A stretch of 64,000 nt of DNA. It comes from JAKAXS01 sp041940525 (lineage in GTDB: Bacteria > Pseudomonadota > Alphaproteobacteria > Rhizobiales > Hyphomicrobiaceae). Numbering within the stretch: the first letter of the stretch is position 1; each line of letters starts with the position of its first letter. The notes beneath the pieces are model-generated. The model saw nothing but the letters and a program-made list of their open reading frames with translations. It did not search any database and had not been told where the DNA came from. The position numbers and the translations under genes are program-made. Positions 25,871 through 35,383 of this stretch are shown piece by piece. The DNA lies in the NCBI GenBank assembly GCA_041940525.1, contig JBGTSB010000007.1:33921-97920 (forward strand), read 5' to 3'.

Positions 25871-27687
25871 TAGGACTTTGTTAGAACGTAGTGCCCCGGA
25901 GCGTCCTCGACCACACCTAGAACTGCGCCCGGGTCGCGCGGCTCAACCATTGGTCCAGACTGTTTGCTCAGCCACTCGATCCAGTGCGGCCACCAGGAGC
26001 CTGTATGCTCCTTTGCGAACTCCAGCCATTCATCGAGTGTGTCGGCGGACGCCTTGTGGTTTGTCCAGTACTGATATTTGACCTTGGCTGGCGGGTTGAC
26101 CACGCCTGCGATGTGACCGGAACCGGCCAACACGAACTCTACGTCGCCGGTGAACTGCTGCGAGCCGATGTAAACAGACTCCGCCGGCGCAATATGGTCT
26201 TCGCGGGTGGCGAGTTCGTAGATTGGGATGCGGATCTTTTTCAGGTCTAGCTTGGTGCCACCTATGGTTAGTTTTCCGCGCGCCAGATTGTTCTCCAGGT
26301 AGAATTCGCGCAGGTAGAAATTGTGGTTGGCCGCCGCCATGCGTGTGGAATCCTGGTTCCAGTAAAGCAAGTCGAACGGGAACGGCTTCTTTCCGAGCAT
26401 GTAGTTGTTGACGATGTACGGCCAGATCAGGTCGCGCGGACGCATCATGTTGAAGACGTTGGCCATGCGCGAGCCATCGAGGTAGCCCCGTTCGGACATC
26501 ATCTCTTCCAGCGCGGTGAGCTGTGTGTCGCCAGTAAATAGCAACAGGTCGCCCGCCTTGGTGAAATCGAGCTGCGTCGTGAGGAAGGTCGCGCTCTTTA
26601 TTGGCCGCTCACCGCGGGCAGCCAGATAAGCCAGCGTGGTGCCGACCAGCGTTCCACCGACGCAGTAGCCTAGAATATTGGTCTTTTCGGTTTTCGCTTC
26701 GCGGCGGACCGCGTCGGCCGCGGTCAGCACGCCCTCGATCATGTAGTCTTCGAAGCTCTTGTGAGCGAGATCCTTGTCTGGGTTGACCCACGAGACCAGG
26801 AAGACCGTGAAGCCTTGATCGACAATATATTTGACGAAGCTTTTCGGCGGCGTCAGATCGAGGATGTAGAACTTGTTGATCCACGGAGGGACCATCAAGA
26901 GCGGTGTCTCGTGCACCTTGTCCGTCGATGGCGAGTATTGGATCAGCTGGAAGATGTCGTTCTGGAAGACGATCTTGCCGGGCGACATGCCCAGGTTCTT
27001 GCCGACTTCGAAAGCGCCAGTATCCGTCTGGCTGATTTTCAGCAGATCGCCAGATTTTTCCATGTCTTTGACGAGCTGCTCCATCCCGGACACGAGGTTG
27101 CGTCCGTTGGTGGCAAAAGTCTCGCGCACGACTTCCGGGTTCATCATCGGAACGTTGGACGGCGACATGGCGCTTGAGATTTGGCGGAAATAGAATTCGG
27201 CCTTGTGGCGCGTCCGCTCATCCAGGCCGTCGGTATGTTCCAAAAGGTCTTCCGCCCAGCGTGTGGTGAGCAAATAGGCTTGCTTCCAGAAATCGAAGTA
27301 GGGGTTGGCTGACCATTCCGGGTCTTTGAAACGGTTGTCGCTCGGTTCTGGCTGAATGACGGGGTCGACCTGCTCGCCCATCATGCGCCGCATCGTGTTG
27401 CCCCAAAGGTCCATGTATGACTGGACGAGGTTGCTTTGCGCATCCATCAGCTTGACTGGATCGGTCATCCATAAGTTGAAGATGTCGGAAACAGTATGGA
27501 CCGCAGTCGATGCTTCGCTCGCCGCGGAATAAGGCGAAACCTGTCCATCGGGACGGGCAAGAAGCTGATTTAGGACGCGGCCGCCTTCCTCGTAGAGTTT
27601 GAAAATGTTGCGCGCAAACTCTTCGGGGTCATCAATCCGGTAGTCTGGGTGCGGGTGATCGTGGTCGCCAGTCGTTGTTTCAGCCAT
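25870..27687 (-). CDS. phaC: Class I poly(3-hydroxyalkanoate) synthase
   Basis: Polymerises hydroxyacyl-CoA to polyester granules. 605 residues from ATG 27687, the normal class I size. An N-terminal PhaC_N region (about 90-260) precedes the alpha/beta-hydrolase core. The lipase-like box is GYCVGGT (nucleophile Cys342), the catalytic acid is in TREDHIAP (Asp497) and the base in GSGHIAGVVNPP (His525). No phaA, phaB, phaR or phasin gene is near. An open stretch of 28 codons upstream of the chosen start is not family-like. Confidence 0.96.
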   Translation of the reverse strand: MAETTTGDHDHPHPDYRIDDPEEFARNIFKLYEEGGRVLNQLLARPDGQVSPYSAASEASTAVHTVSDIFNLWMTDPVKLMDAQSNLVQSYMDLWGNTMRRMMGEQVDPVIQPEPSDNRFKDPEWSANPYFDFWKQAYLLTTRWAEDLLEHTDGLDERTRHKAEFYFRQISSAMSPSNVPMMNPEVVRETFATNGRNLVSGMEQLVKDMEKSGDLLKISQTDTGAFEVGKNLGMSPGKIVFQNDIFQLIQYSPSTDKVHETPLLMVPPWINKFYILDLTPPKSFVKYIVDQGFTVFLVSWVNPDKDLAHKSFEDYMIEGVLTAADAVRREAKTEKTNILGYCVGGTLVGTTLAYLAARGERPIKSATFLTTQLDFTKAGDLLLFTGDTQLTALEEMMSERGYLDGSRMANVFNMMRPRDLIWPYIVNNYMLGKKPFPFDLLYWNQDSTRMAAANHNFYLREFYLENNLARGKLTIGGTKLDLKKIRIPIYELATREDHIAPAESVYIGSQQFTGDVEFVLAGSGHIAGVVNPPAKVKYQYWTNHKASADTLDEWLEFAKEHTGSWWPHWIEWLSKQSGPMVEPRDPGAVLGVVEDAPGHYVLTKS

Positions 27688-28002
27688 GATTGGGCTCTTA
27701 TTGGTTGGGTGCTCCAAATTGAGCTGCCTAGACAGGCGAAAAACGCCTGCTTCTCCCTGAGGCAGCCGCACGAATACGGCGCTCTATCGTATCGAGCAAT
27801 TAGCTTTAATCTATAACCTATCTTCAGCTCTCTGAAATCAGGCCTTTCGGCCCAGTTTTGTAACTAGCTAGTTTACCGCGCATTTTTATTGGCGATAGGG
27901 TTGATAGCGTCGCGGTGAGCGCTGGACGGCGGCTGGGCGGAAGCGTAAAAACTTGAACTGAGTATCGTGTGACGCCCCAGCATTGCCGCGAGAAACTAAG
28001 CC
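27688..28002. other. 315-base divergent intergenic region, phaC / aminotransferase
   Basis: No gene seen. It holds the leader of phaC, where CAGGCG and CGCCTG form a perfect six-pair hairpin around five A (27733-27749, 46 bases before the phaC start). It also holds a perfect 12-base palindrome AACTAGCTAGTT (27862-27873) and a GGCC-TTTC-GGCC hairpin just before it. An AT-rich stretch at 27790-27890 is the likely promoter zone. Confidence 0.5.
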
Positions 28003-29229
28003 GTGATCGAAGAATTCCATCGTATCAAGAGACTGCCTCCTTACGTTTTCGCCGAGGTTAACCGGTTGAAGGCGTCCGCGCGGGCCAATGGCGCCGACAT
28101 TATTGATCTCGGCATGGGCAATCCGGACATGCCGACGCCCCCGCACATCATCGAAAAGCTGGTGGAGACGGTGTCAAAACCGCGCACGAACCGGTATTCG
28201 GCCTCCAAGGGCATACCTGGGTTGCGCCGGGCGCAGGCCGCCTATTACGAGCGCCGCTTTGGCGTGAAGCTTGATCCGGAAACGCAGATCGTCGCGACGC
28301 TCGGTTCGAAGGAAGGTTTCGCCAACATGGCGCAGGCCATCACGGCGCCTGGCGACGTCATTCTTGTTCCAAATCCGACCTATCCCATCCACGAGTTTGG
28401 GTTTCTCATCTCCGGCGCCGCTATGCGCCATATCCCAGCAGGGACGGGAGATGAGTTCTTGGCGGCTGTTGATAGGGCCGTGCGGCATTCCATCCCGCGT
28501 CCGCTGGCGATGGTCTTGTCTTATCCATCCAATCCGACAGCGATGACGGCCAGTCTGGATTTCTACAAGGCTGCAGTGGAGTTGGCCAAGAAGCTGGACC
28601 TTATCATCCTGTCCGATATCGCCTACGCGGAAATCTATTTCGATGGCAATCCGCCGCCGTCCGTCTTGCAGGTTCCCGGTGCAATCGACATCACGGTGGA
28701 GTTCACCTCGTTGTCGAAAACTTACAACATGCCTGGCTGGCGAATGGGCTTCGCCGTTGGCAACGAGCGTTTGATCGGCGCTTTGGCGCGGGTGAAGTCG
28801 TATCTCGATTACGGTGCGTTCACGCCCGTTCAGGTGGCTGCGGCCGCGGCTTTGAATGGGCCTCAGGACTGCGTTGAGGAGATCCGCAATACCTACCACC
28901 ATCGCCGCGACGTTTTGGTCGACAGTTTTGGCCGGGCTGGCTGGAAAATCCCTCCGCCGCCCGCGACAATGTTTGCGTGGTGTCCGCTGCCAGAGGCCTT
29001 CCGCAGTATTGGCTCGGTGGAATTTGCCAAGCATCTCATAGAGAAAGCCGAAGTTGCCGTGTCGCCGGGGATCGGTTTCGGAGAATACGGCGAAGGTTAT
29101 GTGCGGATCGCGCTGGTGGAAAACGAGCATCGCATTAGGCAAGCTGCCCGATCGATTAAGAAGTTTCTCGCCCAGGGGCCGGAAACGTTGCATAACGTCA
29201 TCCAAATTCCCCAGAAAGCCAGCCGATAA
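28003..29229 (+). CDS. Class I/II aminotransferase, alanine-transaminase-like
   Basis: 408-residue PLP enzyme of the AspC/AlaC fold. IDLGMGNPDMPTP at the N terminus and NRYSASKGIPGLR bind substrate. YPSNPTA carries the conserved Asn, SDIAYAEIYFDG the Asp and Tyr, and SLSKTYNMPGWRMG the PLP lysine. The C-terminal arginine region is VRIALVENEHRIRQA. Closest by pattern to AlaC-type glutamate-pyruvate transaminases, often sited before hom. The start is GTG. hom follows 20 bases after. Confidence 0.9.
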   Translation: MIEEFHRIKRLPPYVFAEVNRLKASARANGADIIDLGMGNPDMPTPPHIIEKLVETVSKPRTNRYSASKGIPGLRRAQAAYYERRFGVKLDPETQIVATLGSKEGFANMAQAITAPGDVILVPNPTYPIHEFGFLISGAAMRHIPAGTGDEFLAAVDRAVRHSIPRPLAMVLSYPSNPTAMTASLDFYKAAVELAKKLDLIILSDIAYAEIYFDGNPPPSVLQVPGAIDITVEFTSLSKTYNMPGWRMGFAVGNERLIGALARVKSYLDYGAFTPVQVAAAAALNGPQDCVEEIRNTYHHRRDVLVDSFGRAGWKIPPPPATMFAWCPLPEAFRSIGSVEFAKHLIEKAEVAVSPGIGFGEYGEGYVRIALVENEHRIRQAARSIKKFLAQGPETLHNVIQIPQKASR

Positions 29230-29249
29230 GCGTTAACCACCACCGATAC

Positions 29250-30578
29250 ATGCAAGAACCTCTCAAACTCGGCGTAGCCGGACTGGGCACCGTCGGCTCG
29301 GGTCTGCTTCGTCTCATCATGTCCCACGGCGATAAGCTCGCCGAGGCATCTGGCCGGCCTATTCAGGTCTCGGCCGTGTGTGCCCGCACCAAGTCCAAGC
29401 CACGCGGGCCGGAGACTGCAGGCGCGCGCTGGTTCAGCGATGCGATCGCGATGGCTCAAGACCCGTCGATCGATGTCTTTGTTGAGCTCATCGGCGGAGA
29501 AGAGGGGATCGCCAAGACATCCGTGGAAGCGGCGTTGAAGTCTGGCAAGCACGTGGTTACGGCTAACAAAGCGCTGTTGGCCAAGCATGGTATTGAGCTT
29601 GCCCGTCTGGCTGAGAAGCATGGCGTAGGTCTCAATTTCGAAGCGGCTGTTGCCGGTGCCATTCCGGTGATCAAGGCCCTGCGTGAGTCTTTGGCCGGCA
29701 ACGACGTGAAACGCGTCTACGGTATTCTCAACGGCACCTGCAATTACATCCTGACGCGGATGGAAGAAGAGCACATGCCGTTCGAGACCGCGCTAAAGGA
29801 AGCGCAGGACAAGGGCTATGCCGAAGCTGATCCAGCTTTTGATATTGGCGGGTTTGATGCTGCGCATAAGCTTGCGCTGTTGACGAGTTTGGCGTTTGGA
29901 ACGCGCGTGGCATTCGAGGAAATCCACGTCGAGGGGATCCAGCAGATCACGGTTGCCGATATCAAGGCCGCTGCCGAGCTGGGCTACAGCATCAAGCTGC
30001 TCGGTGTCGCGACGCAGACCGAGACCGGGATTGAGGCCAGGGTCAATCCAGCGTTTGTTTCGATGGACTCTGCTATTTCCGAAGTGGACGGCGTCACCAA
30101 CTGTGTCGCGCTCGACAGCGACTTTGCGGGAACGCTACTTCTGGTTGGTGCGGGCGCGGGTTCAGCCGCAACGGCTTCGTCGGTTGCATCCGACATCCTT
30201 GATATCGCGCGCGGGATCGTACGGCCGCCGTTTGTGCGGCCGGTGGCCAGTCTGAAACCGCATAAGCGTGCGAAGATCGGCGCGCACCAGGGCGCTTACT
30301 ACGTCCGGCTTTCGGCAATGGACAAGCCGGGTGCCATGGCCGGTATTACAAAGCGTATGGGTGACAAGGGCGTCTCGCTGGAGAGCATCGTTCAGCGCCG
30401 TCCGCGCATTCCGCCATCGTCTGCAGAGGACGGCAGCGCGGCTGCAAGTGTTGCTGCTCCCGTAATTCTTGTTACGCACGAAACGACAGAGCGTGCGATC
30501 CGCGAAGCCTTGGCTGCGATCGAGAGTGACGGGAACGTCGCGGAGCGGCCGCAGCTGATCCGAATAGAAGAGCTCTGA
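29250..30578 (+). CDS. hom: Homoserine dehydrogenase
   Basis: Reduces aspartate semialdehyde to homoserine for threonine and methionine. 442 residues: NAD(P)-binding Rossmann start (LGVAGLGTVGSGLL), the family signature AEADPAFDIGGFDAAHKLALL, catalytic region NGTCNYILTRMEEE, and a C-terminal ACT domain (about 350-435) for feedback control by threonine. It is followed by glpX, as in many Rhizobiales. Confidence 0.96.
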   Translation: MQEPLKLGVAGLGTVGSGLLRLIMSHGDKLAEASGRPIQVSAVCARTKSKPRGPETAGARWFSDAIAMAQDPSIDVFVELIGGEEGIAKTSVEAALKSGKHVVTANKALLAKHGIELARLAEKHGVGLNFEAAVAGAIPVIKALRESLAGNDVKRVYGILNGTCNYILTRMEEEHMPFETALKEAQDKGYAEADPAFDIGGFDAAHKLALLTSLAFGTRVAFEEIHVEGIQQITVADIKAAAELGYSIKLLGVATQTETGIEARVNPAFVSMDSAISEVDGVTNCVALDSDFAGTLLLVGAGAGSAATASSVASDILDIARGIVRPPFVRPVASLKPHKRAKIGAHQGAYYVRLSAMDKPGAMAGITKRMGDKGVSLESIVQRRPRIPPSSAEDGSAAASVAAPVILVTHETTERAIREALAAIESDGNVAERPQLIRIEEL

Positions 30579-30621
30579 GCCGAGGCTGGAGCACGATCAA
30601 ATTAGTCCGCCGGAGGATGGG

Positions 30622-31608
30622 ATGACAGACACGAATGACAACCACCTGGATCGCGTTCTTGTTCTTGAAGTCGCGCGTGTGACGGAGGCGGCGGCTATTG
30701 CCGGCGCTCGTTTTCGCGGGCGCGGCAATGAGAAAGCAGCGGACAAGGCGGCGGTCGATGCCATGCGCCGTGAGCTGGCCTTGTGCGATTTTCGCGGCAC
30801 GGTCGTGATCGGTGAAGGTGAGATGGACGAAGCGCCGATGCTTTATATCGGTGAGAAGCTTGGCTCTGGCACCGGCCCCGAGGTTGATATCGCTGTCGAT
30901 CCTCTTGAGGGCACAACGATCTGTGCCAAGTCGATGCCGAACTCGTTGGCGGTTTTAGCGATCTCCGAGAAGGGCGGGCTGTTGCATGCGCCTGACATGT
31001 ACATGAACAAGATCGCGGTCGGTCCAGGCTATCCGGATGGCGTGGTTGATTTGGATGCACCTGCGGAAGAGAACATTCGCAATCTGGCGAAGGCGAAGGG
31101 CGTTCCTGTTTCGGAGATCACCGCCTGTATCTTGGATCGCGCGCGTCACGCCGATCTTATCAAGGCCGTACGTGACGCAGGCGCCGGCGTGCAGCTCATT
31201 CCCGATGGTGACATCGCGGGCGTGATCTGGACGACTGATCCGGAAGAAACCGGCATCGATATTTACATGGGCTCTGGTGGCGCGCCCGAAGGTGTGTTGG
31301 CAGCGGCTGCTTTGCGCTGCATTGGCGGCCAGATGCAGGGCCGCTTGGCGCCTACCAACGATGAGGAAACCGCGCGCGCTGCGAAGATGGGTATCCCCGA
31401 CATCAACCGGAAGTTCCAGCTCGAAGACATGGCGTCCAATGACGTGATCTTCTCCGCGACGGGCATAACCGATGGATCGTTGCTTGATGGTGTACGGTTC
31501 CGTGGCGACTTCGCCGAGACGGAAACGGTGGTGATGCGGTCTAAGTCTGGCACCGTCCGGCGCGTCAAGACGACATTCCGTAACGTCGGCACGCGGTACA
31601 TCGGCTAA
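30622..31608 (+). CDS. glpX: Fructose-1,6-bisphosphatase, class II
   Basis: Hydrolyses fructose-1,6-bisphosphate in gluconeogenesis, and in some bacteria also sedoheptulose-1,7-bisphosphate. 328 residues with GEGEMDEAPMLYIGE and VDPLEGT as metal and phosphate sites, and MGSGGAPEGVLAAAALRC. A clear GGAGG lies before the ATG. The hom-glpX order is conserved in the group; recJ, which often follows, is replaced here by a phosphoesterase gene. Confidence 0.96.
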   Translation: MTDTNDNHLDRVLVLEVARVTEAAAIAGARFRGRGNEKAADKAAVDAMRRELALCDFRGTVVIGEGEMDEAPMLYIGEKLGSGTGPEVDIAVDPLEGTTICAKSMPNSLAVLAISEKGGLLHAPDMYMNKIAVGPGYPDGVVDLDAPAEENIRNLAKAKGVPVSEITACILDRARHADLIKAVRDAGAGVQLIPDGDIAGVIWTTDPEETGIDIYMGSGGAPEGVLAAAALRCIGGQMQGRLAPTNDEETARAAKMGIPDINRKFQLEDMASNDVIFSATGITDGSLLDGVRFRGDFAETETVVMRSKSGTVRRVKTTFRNVGTRYIG

Positions 31609-31642
31609 GCCGCGCCGGTTTGCCATTCAGGACGCTTGAGCA

Positions 31643-32428
31643 TTGCGCGTTGATCTTCGGAACGAGAGCGGACCGTTTGACATCATAGGCGATGTTCACG
31701 GCTGTGCCAGCGAGCTTGAGTCTCTGCTTGAGCGGCTGGGGTACGAGGTTTCATTCAACGGCCGCAGGGTGAACGTGCGTGCGCCAGAAGCACGGCGCGT
31801 CGTGTTCGTTGGTGATCTTGTTGACCGCGGTCCACGCTCACCGGATGTCTTGCGTATGGTGATGGCGTTCGCCGAGGCAGGGCAGGGCCTGTGTGTGCCT
31901 GGCAATCATGACGTGAAGTTCTTGCGCTGGTTGAACGGCCGCAACGTGCGGCCGACGCACGGGCTGGACCGGACGATCGAACAGTTCGAGGCAGAGCCGG
32001 CCGCCTTCCGGGATCGTGTTCGCGATTATGTCGATGCTTTGCCGAGTCATCTCTGGCTTGATGGCGGGCGGCTCGCCGTGGCGCATGCCGGCATCAAGGA
32101 CGATATGCTGGGGGACAGTTCGGGGCAGGTGCGCGAATTTTGCCTCTATGGGGACACGGCAGGAATCCGCGACTCCTCAGGTTTGCCAGTTCGGTATCAT
32201 TGGGCCTTGGAGTATCGTGGCAAGGCGGCTGTTGTTTACGGGCATACGCCGGTTCCCCATGCGGAATGGCTGAACAATACGCTGTGCCTCGACACCGGTT
32301 GCGTGTTCGGCGGCAAGCTGTCGGCGTTGCGCTGGCCGGAACGTGAGATTGTGTCGGTTCCCGCTGAACGAACCTACAGCGAGGCGAAACGGCCCTTCGG
32401 CCACCCGCCACCGAGGCCGGAAGCGTGA
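31643..32428 (+). CDS. PnkP-like metallophosphoesterase
   Basis: 261-residue calcineurin-type phosphatase with all metal motifs: DIIGDVHG, VFVGDLVDRGP, VPGNHD, VAHAGI and YGHTPVP. The C-terminal segment LDTGCVFGGKLSALRWPERE resembles the phosphatase domain of bacterial Pnkp and PrpE-type Ap4A hydrolases. Bacterial Pnkp phosphatase acts on 2',3'-cyclic and 3' phosphates; whether this stand-alone protein does is unknown. The start appears to be TTG at 31643, since no in-frame ATG precedes the first motif. Confidence 0.85.
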   Translation: MRVDLRNESGPFDIIGDVHGCASELESLLERLGYEVSFNGRRVNVRAPEARRVVFVGDLVDRGPRSPDVLRMVMAFAEAGQGLCVPGNHDVKFLRWLNGRNVRPTHGLDRTIEQFEAEPAAFRDRVRDYVDALPSHLWLDGGRLAVAHAGIKDDMLGDSSGQVREFCLYGDTAGIRDSSGLPVRYHWALEYRGKAAVVYGHTPVPHAEWLNNTLCLDTGCVFGGKLSALRWPEREIVSVPAERTYSEAKRPFGHPPPRPEA

Positions 32429-32581
32429 CGTGACGGTGCCTTTATATTGTCGCGAGCCCTACAAATTGACGCGGATTTCGCTCGCTTTCCGCCAGGGTTT
32501 CGCCTTACCGATGGGCCAAGGAAAACCCGGGCGCGTCTTATTCCGCGCTGAAGCCCAATCAGACGGGATGATCGGCTGAGC

Positions 32582-33742
32582 ATGAAACGATACTCCGGCA
32601 TAGGCATTTTCCCGGTTTGGGCAGTGTGCCTGGTGCTCTGCGTGACGGGCGCGCATGCGCAAGCGCCGCCGCGAGACTCAGCTGCTGCCGCCGCGCAAAT
32701 TGCCGATTTCTTTGGAAAAATGGGCGATCAGATCTATGAGGACTGTATTTTTGATCTGTCTGAAGAGCAGGTTGAAGTACAGACTGCGCTGATTGAAGCC
32801 TACGTGGAGCAGGGGGCCAGTCCACTGGCAGCCCGTAAGCTGGCCGTGAGGCAGATCCAGCCGCCAAAGCTATCCCCGGACTGTAAGCGGATTGCCGCAT
32901 TACCGAAGGAAATGCGCACGCCTCAACCAGAGGGCGACATTCCAGCGCCGACTCGCAAGCCGCAGGCGGAAGACGTTTTGCCTTGGGCCGCTGAGACAAA
33001 AAAGGCGGCGCGTAGCCCAGCCCGTTCGCGGCCTCCGCCTGTGCCACCGTCAGCCAGCAAAGGGACGACGCTGGCGAACATGAGCGTTCCAAAGCGCTGG
33101 GATTGCGCGCCTGGCGTCGACTTCGTGACGATCAAGCGCAACGGCTATTTGCGCAAGCTGACGGGCGGCGAAATATGCAACCCGTTCAAGGATATCGTTC
33201 GGCCCGTTCCGGATTCGATGGCTAAATTCCGGCTTGGCTATTCCATCACGACTGGCCGGCTGTTCGTCGATGACGCCAATGCGGGTTGGCAAACGATTGC
33301 TTGGGCGATATCGGGCCGGGAAGTCTGCCGCAACAATCCAGATCCGGAATGTATTGCGGCCAAGGGCATCGGGCCGCTGCCGCCGGGTGAGTATTCGTTC
33401 AGCTCTAATCCGAAACACAGAGTGAGTTACGGGCCGATCACGAAGCGGATGGTCGCCGGGATTTATCTCGGCAAGCTCTATAACAAGGACTACTTCAGCA
33501 AAAAGCAGCTGGCCGCGGTTCGCAGGCGCGGGAACATTGCCATTCACGTGCGGCTGAAGGGTGAGATGTCGGAGGCCTGTCTTGGCTTGGAGCCGAAAGG
33601 CTGGACATATGTTTCCGGCTTGATCAAAGCGGGGCGGACGACCGGCGTGAACGTCTATATCGACGAGCCTTATCCGCAGGTCGCGGAAGCTCCGCCGGTG
33701 ATCGTGGCTTCGACATTCTCTCTCACATCGCTTTTCGACTAG
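32582..33742 (+). CDS. Secreted protein with DUF2778-like C-terminal domain
   Basis: 386 residues with a signal peptide (about 8-26, ending TGAHA), a helical region, a Pro/Lys-rich linker (about 120-160) and a C-terminal domain (about 165-375). The latter has GPLPPGEYSF and AIHVRLKGEMSEACLGL, resembling DUF2778 or L,D-transpeptidase-type folds in which a His and a Cys form the active site. If so it may act on peptidoglycan. The match is partial; several cysteines may instead form disulfides. Confident as a secreted gene, tentative on family. Confidence 0.7.
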   Translation: MKRYSGIGIFPVWAVCLVLCVTGAHAQAPPRDSAAAAAQIADFFGKMGDQIYEDCIFDLSEEQVEVQTALIEAYVEQGASPLAARKLAVRQIQPPKLSPDCKRIAALPKEMRTPQPEGDIPAPTRKPQAEDVLPWAAETKKAARSPARSRPPPVPPSASKGTTLANMSVPKRWDCAPGVDFVTIKRNGYLRKLTGGEICNPFKDIVRPVPDSMAKFRLGYSITTGRLFVDDANAGWQTIAWAISGREVCRNNPDPECIAAKGIGPLPPGEYSFSSNPKHRVSYGPITKRMVAGIYLGKLYNKDYFSKKQLAAVRRRGNIAIHVRLKGEMSEACLGLEPKGWTYVSGLIKAGRTTGVNVYIDEPYPQVAEAPPVIVASTFSLTSLFD

Positions 33743-33863
33743 TCCGGCCAGTATTTCCCGCGACTTGCCCTGGTAAGTCTCGACCATGCCGGACGGGACG
33801 GATATAAGGCGCGCAAAGCAATACGGCGGCGCTTGTGCGCCTCTGCAACTCATTTGAATTTCG

Positions 33864-35381
33864 ATGGCTAAGACAAAAAAGAGCGGGCCGAAACGGCCCA
33901 CGGCGCGCTTGCCGAAAGGCTTGCGGGATATTGAAGCGGCGGAACTGCGCGAGAACCGCGCGATGCTGGATGCGATCCGCGGCGTGTACGAACGGTATGG
34001 CTTCGAGCCGCTGGAGACCCCGGCGTTCGAGTATACGGATGCGCTCGGCAAGTTTCTTCCCGATCAAGACCGGCCCAACGCTGGTGTGTTCTCGTTCCAG
34101 GAAGAGGACGAGCAGTGGGTGTCGCTGCGCTATGACCTGACCGCGCCGCTCGCACGGTATGTGGCCGAGAACTTTGAGACGCTGCCGAAACCGTTCCGCC
34201 GCTACGCCACGGGGTCGGTCTACCGGAATGAAAAGCCTGGCCCTGGCCGGTTCCGTCAATTCACGCAGTTTGATGCCGACACCGTTGGTGCTGAAAGCGT
34301 GGCTGCTGACGCTGAGATGTGCATGCTCGCGGCGGACACGCTTGAAGCGCTGGGTCTTGAGCGCGGGCAATACGTCGTCAAGGTGAACAATCGCAAAGTG
34401 CTCGATGGCGTGATGGAGACGATCGGCATTGGCGGTGAAGATAACGCCGGGCAACGGCTGACGGTTTTGCGCGCCATCGACAAGCTTGACCGTCTCGGGG
34501 AAGAGGGTGTCCGTCAGCTGTTGGGGCCGGGCCGCAAGGATGAGAGCGGTGACTTCACAAAGGGTGCCGGTCTTGATGATGCCGCCGTTGAGACCGTTCT
34601 GAGTTATGTGAACGCTGGCGAGGCTGGCACAGGCGTTGAGACGGTCGAGAAACTGCGAGCGCTTTTTGACAAGACGGAGATCGGTAAGTCCGGCCTCGAT
34701 GAATTGGACAGTATTGCCAAGCTGGTGAATGCGGCCGGCTATGAGGCCGATCGCATCTGTATTGATCCATCAGTCGTTCGGGGCTTGGAGTATTACACCG
34801 GTCCCGTGTTTGAAGCCGAGCTTTTGATTGAAGCAAAGAACGAAGATGGCCAGCTGGCGAGGTTTGGTTCGGTTGGTGGCGGTGGCCGCTACGATGGGCT
34901 CGTTGAGCGCTTTTTAGGCCAGAAGGTTCCGGCGACTGGTTTTTCGATTGGCGTTTCGCGCTTGCAGGCGGCCCTGGCCGCGATCGGCAAGTCTCAGGCG
35001 AAGGCGGTTGGTCCCGTTGTTGTAACCGTCATGGATAAGGATCAGGTTCCGGCCTATCAGGCGATGGTGAAGCGCTTGCGTGATGCGGGCATCCGCGCGG
35101 AACTCTACCTTGGCAATCCGAAAAAGTTCGGCCGTCAGCTGGAGTACGCGGATAAGCGCGGCTCGCCGTGCGTCATCATTCAAGGGTCGGATGAGCGCGA
35201 GAAGGGTGAGGTGACGATCAAGGATCTCATCGAGGGTGCGAAAGCCGCCGCCGCGATCAAGGACAACAAGGAGTGGAAGGAAGCGCGTCCTGCACAGATT
35301 ACCGTTAGCGAGGATGACATGGTGCAGGCCGTGTCTGAGATCGTTGCGCGATATAGCGGCACGGATGAAGGGCAGGCGTAG
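33864..35381 (+). CDS. hisS: Histidine-tRNA ligase
   Basis: Charges tRNA-His. 505 residues, class II synthetase: motif 2 FRRYATGSVYRNEKPGPGRFRQF, the histidine-specific segments LEYYTGPVFEAE and GGGGRYDGL, and a C-terminal anticodon-binding domain (about 390-500). The N terminus PKGLRDIEAAE is typical of the longer eukaryote-like form common in alphaproteobacteria. hisZ begins two bases after the stop, so synthetase and histidine biosynthesis genes are coupled. Confidence 0.96.
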   Translation: MAKTKKSGPKRPTARLPKGLRDIEAAELRENRAMLDAIRGVYERYGFEPLETPAFEYTDALGKFLPDQDRPNAGVFSFQEEDEQWVSLRYDLTAPLARYVAENFETLPKPFRRYATGSVYRNEKPGPGRFRQFTQFDADTVGAESVAADAEMCMLAADTLEALGLERGQYVVKVNNRKVLDGVMETIGIGGEDNAGQRLTVLRAIDKLDRLGEEGVRQLLGPGRKDESGDFTKGAGLDDAAVETVLSYVNAGEAGTGVETVEKLRALFDKTEIGKSGLDELDSIAKLVNAAGYEADRICIDPSVVRGLEYYTGPVFEAELLIEAKNEDGQLARFGSVGGGGRYDGLVERFLGQKVPATGFSIGVSRLQAALAAIGKSQAKAVGPVVVTVMDKDQVPAYQAMVKRLRDAGIRAELYLGNPKKFGRQLEYADKRGSPCVIIQGSDEREKGEVTIKDLIEGAKAAAAIKDNKEWKEARPAQITVSEDDMVQAVSEIVARYSGTDEGQA

Positions 35382-35383
35382 GC

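Noticed and set aside
28174..29205. 343-codon open frame antisense to the aminotransferase gene
   Set aside because: The sense gene has complete catalytic motifs; the antisense product has His/Arg-rich composition typical of shadow frames.
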